Shown here one piece after another: positions 60,962-61,412 of a stretch of DNA of 61,412 nucleotides (positions are counted from its first letter, which is position 1; each line of letters begins with the position of its first letter). The DNA lies in NCBI GenBank assembly GCA_934621605.1, contig CAKTUZ010000019.1, forward strand, positions 1-61,412. Direction: 5' to 3'. Made by a program: the position numbers and the translations under genes. The notes under the pieces are model-generated. The model did no database searches and was not told where the DNA came from. It worked only from the letters and a program-made list of their open reading frames with translations. The DNA is from an uncultured bacterium. GTDB taxonomy: Bacteria; Vulcanimicrobiota; Xenobia; Xenobiales; Xenobiaceae.

Positions 60962-61412
60962 CGCATGTTTGCTTTTGCTTGTTGGAGACTTTTGATTGTG
61001 TTCAGCCTGCGGCTCTTCTAGTCTCGAACTGACTGAGCTAACACCAGACCGATATCCTTCGCCTTCCATCGCCACTGCCTCCGCCTGTAGGTTGAAAACT
61101 ACATCTGCATGAGTGCTCTTTCGCTAAAAATTTCCTTTTCGCTATTCATTATTCACGCTTTGCAAGTATCGCTAAAACGTACACTGCCCGACAAGCGTTA
61201 GCTATGTCGGGCTCTCACAAAAGCGTAACCGGTTTCCGCTTGCAATCCCTCTCCGCTAGCTATTTAGTTCCGATTGTAATCCTTCCGCTAGCATTTTCCC
61301 CTTGCTATTAGCTGTTATGTCTCGCTTACGCCAAAGGAGCCTGTGAATAAAAGTCTGTAAAAATAGATCTAAACTATTAAACCTTCTGTGGTAAATTAAA
61401 AATATCATGGGA
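60962..61412. other. Non-coding or decayed region at the window end
   Basis: No gene is supported over these 451 bases. There is a good hairpin GCCCGACA-AGC / GCT-TGTCGGGC (61186-61212) without a T run, and many short CGCT repeats. An ATG at 61408, after AT-rich sequence, may begin the next gene. The region may hold further remains of the decayed restriction locus. Confidence 0.4.

Noticed and set aside
61012..61038. tRNA-like fragment (TAGCTCAGT and TTCGAGAC on the minus strand)
   Set aside because: The two motifs are adjacent with no anticodon arm or acceptor stem. The stretch is simply a short hairpin GCTC...AGTC/GACT...GAGC.
60890..61075. A 61-residue minus-strand ORF starting MAMEGEGYRSG
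   Set aside because: It lies antisense to the hsdS relic and the decayed region, has no ribosome-binding site and matches no recognised family.
1..61412. CRISPR array, integrase, phage structural genes, tRNA or rRNA genes
   Set aside because: Both strands were read for regularly spaced repeats, recombinase motifs and tRNA arms; none was found apart from the IS end.

Overview
The window comes from a diderm bacterium, probably an anaerobic gut or host-associated lineage. Evidence for an outer membrane is an ADP-heptose synthase (HldE), an LpxB-type glycosyltransferase, two heptosyltransferase-family (GT9) enzymes and a beta-barrel porin. The AT-leaning base composition, paired GlgC-type genes and anaerobe-like nuclease/hypothetical pair would fit a Negativicutes-like Firmicute or an uncultured lineage such as Eremiobacterota/Riflebacteria. 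No marker here settles the phylum, so this placement is inference. There are no rRNA or tRNA genes and no CRISPR array.

Layout. 1-131 is the right end of an IS200/IS605 element. 274-8027 is an accessory island: two related small ORFs flank a type I restriction-modification operon (XRE regulator, hsdR, hsdS, hsdM and a HEPN/Abi gene, all on the minus strand). 8108-17753 carries a secreted nuclease pair, comM, a PH-domain protein, nifS/iscU with a structured leader, a secreted copper-amine-oxidase-N-like protein and aroC. 17992-24636 is the most unusual part: a glycine-zipper protein, a membrane-anchored transglutaminase-like protein, a secreted unknown, two paralogous proteins with His-Xaa-Asn repeats, a SPASM/PqqD-like protein that has lost the radical-SAM cluster motif, and a MarR regulator. 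24919-28575 is a run of four minor pseudopilin genes. 28604-33231 is a zinc-uptake operon (ZnuABC, a His-rich porin and a small His/Cys-rich protein). 33458-36001 holds glgC and a degenerate glgC paralogue. 36108-41569 has a MATE exporter, a small kinase-like protein, a hydantoinase and aspS. 41916-47093 is a cell-surface glycosylation block. 47186-51610 encodes a type II topoisomerase pair (A then B). 51652-52347 is a phd/doc toxin-antitoxin cassette bracketed by an exact 55-bp duplication of the topoisomerase B gene's 3' end and terminator. 52402-58541 has lpxB-like, hldE, a GT4 enzyme, an HD phosphohydrolase and an SDR. 58741-60576 is typA, followed by a decayed hsdS relic.

How the genes work together. 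The strongest candidate for an undescribed system is 21549-24110. Two exported or membrane-anchored substrates share an FELPL leader and hydrophobic segment and carry ten H-x-N motifs between them. They lie directly upstream of one SPASM plus PqqD-like (peptide-recognition) protein. The layout recalls the His-Xaa-Ser (Hxs) peptide-modification system, but the repeat differs and the maturase-like protein is a pseudo-radical-SAM. A second notable observation is the terminator-duplicating toxin-antitoxin insertion after the topoisomerase genes. Start codons were re-chosen in many places from Shine-Dalgarno position and family N-termini; each choice is explained in its entry.
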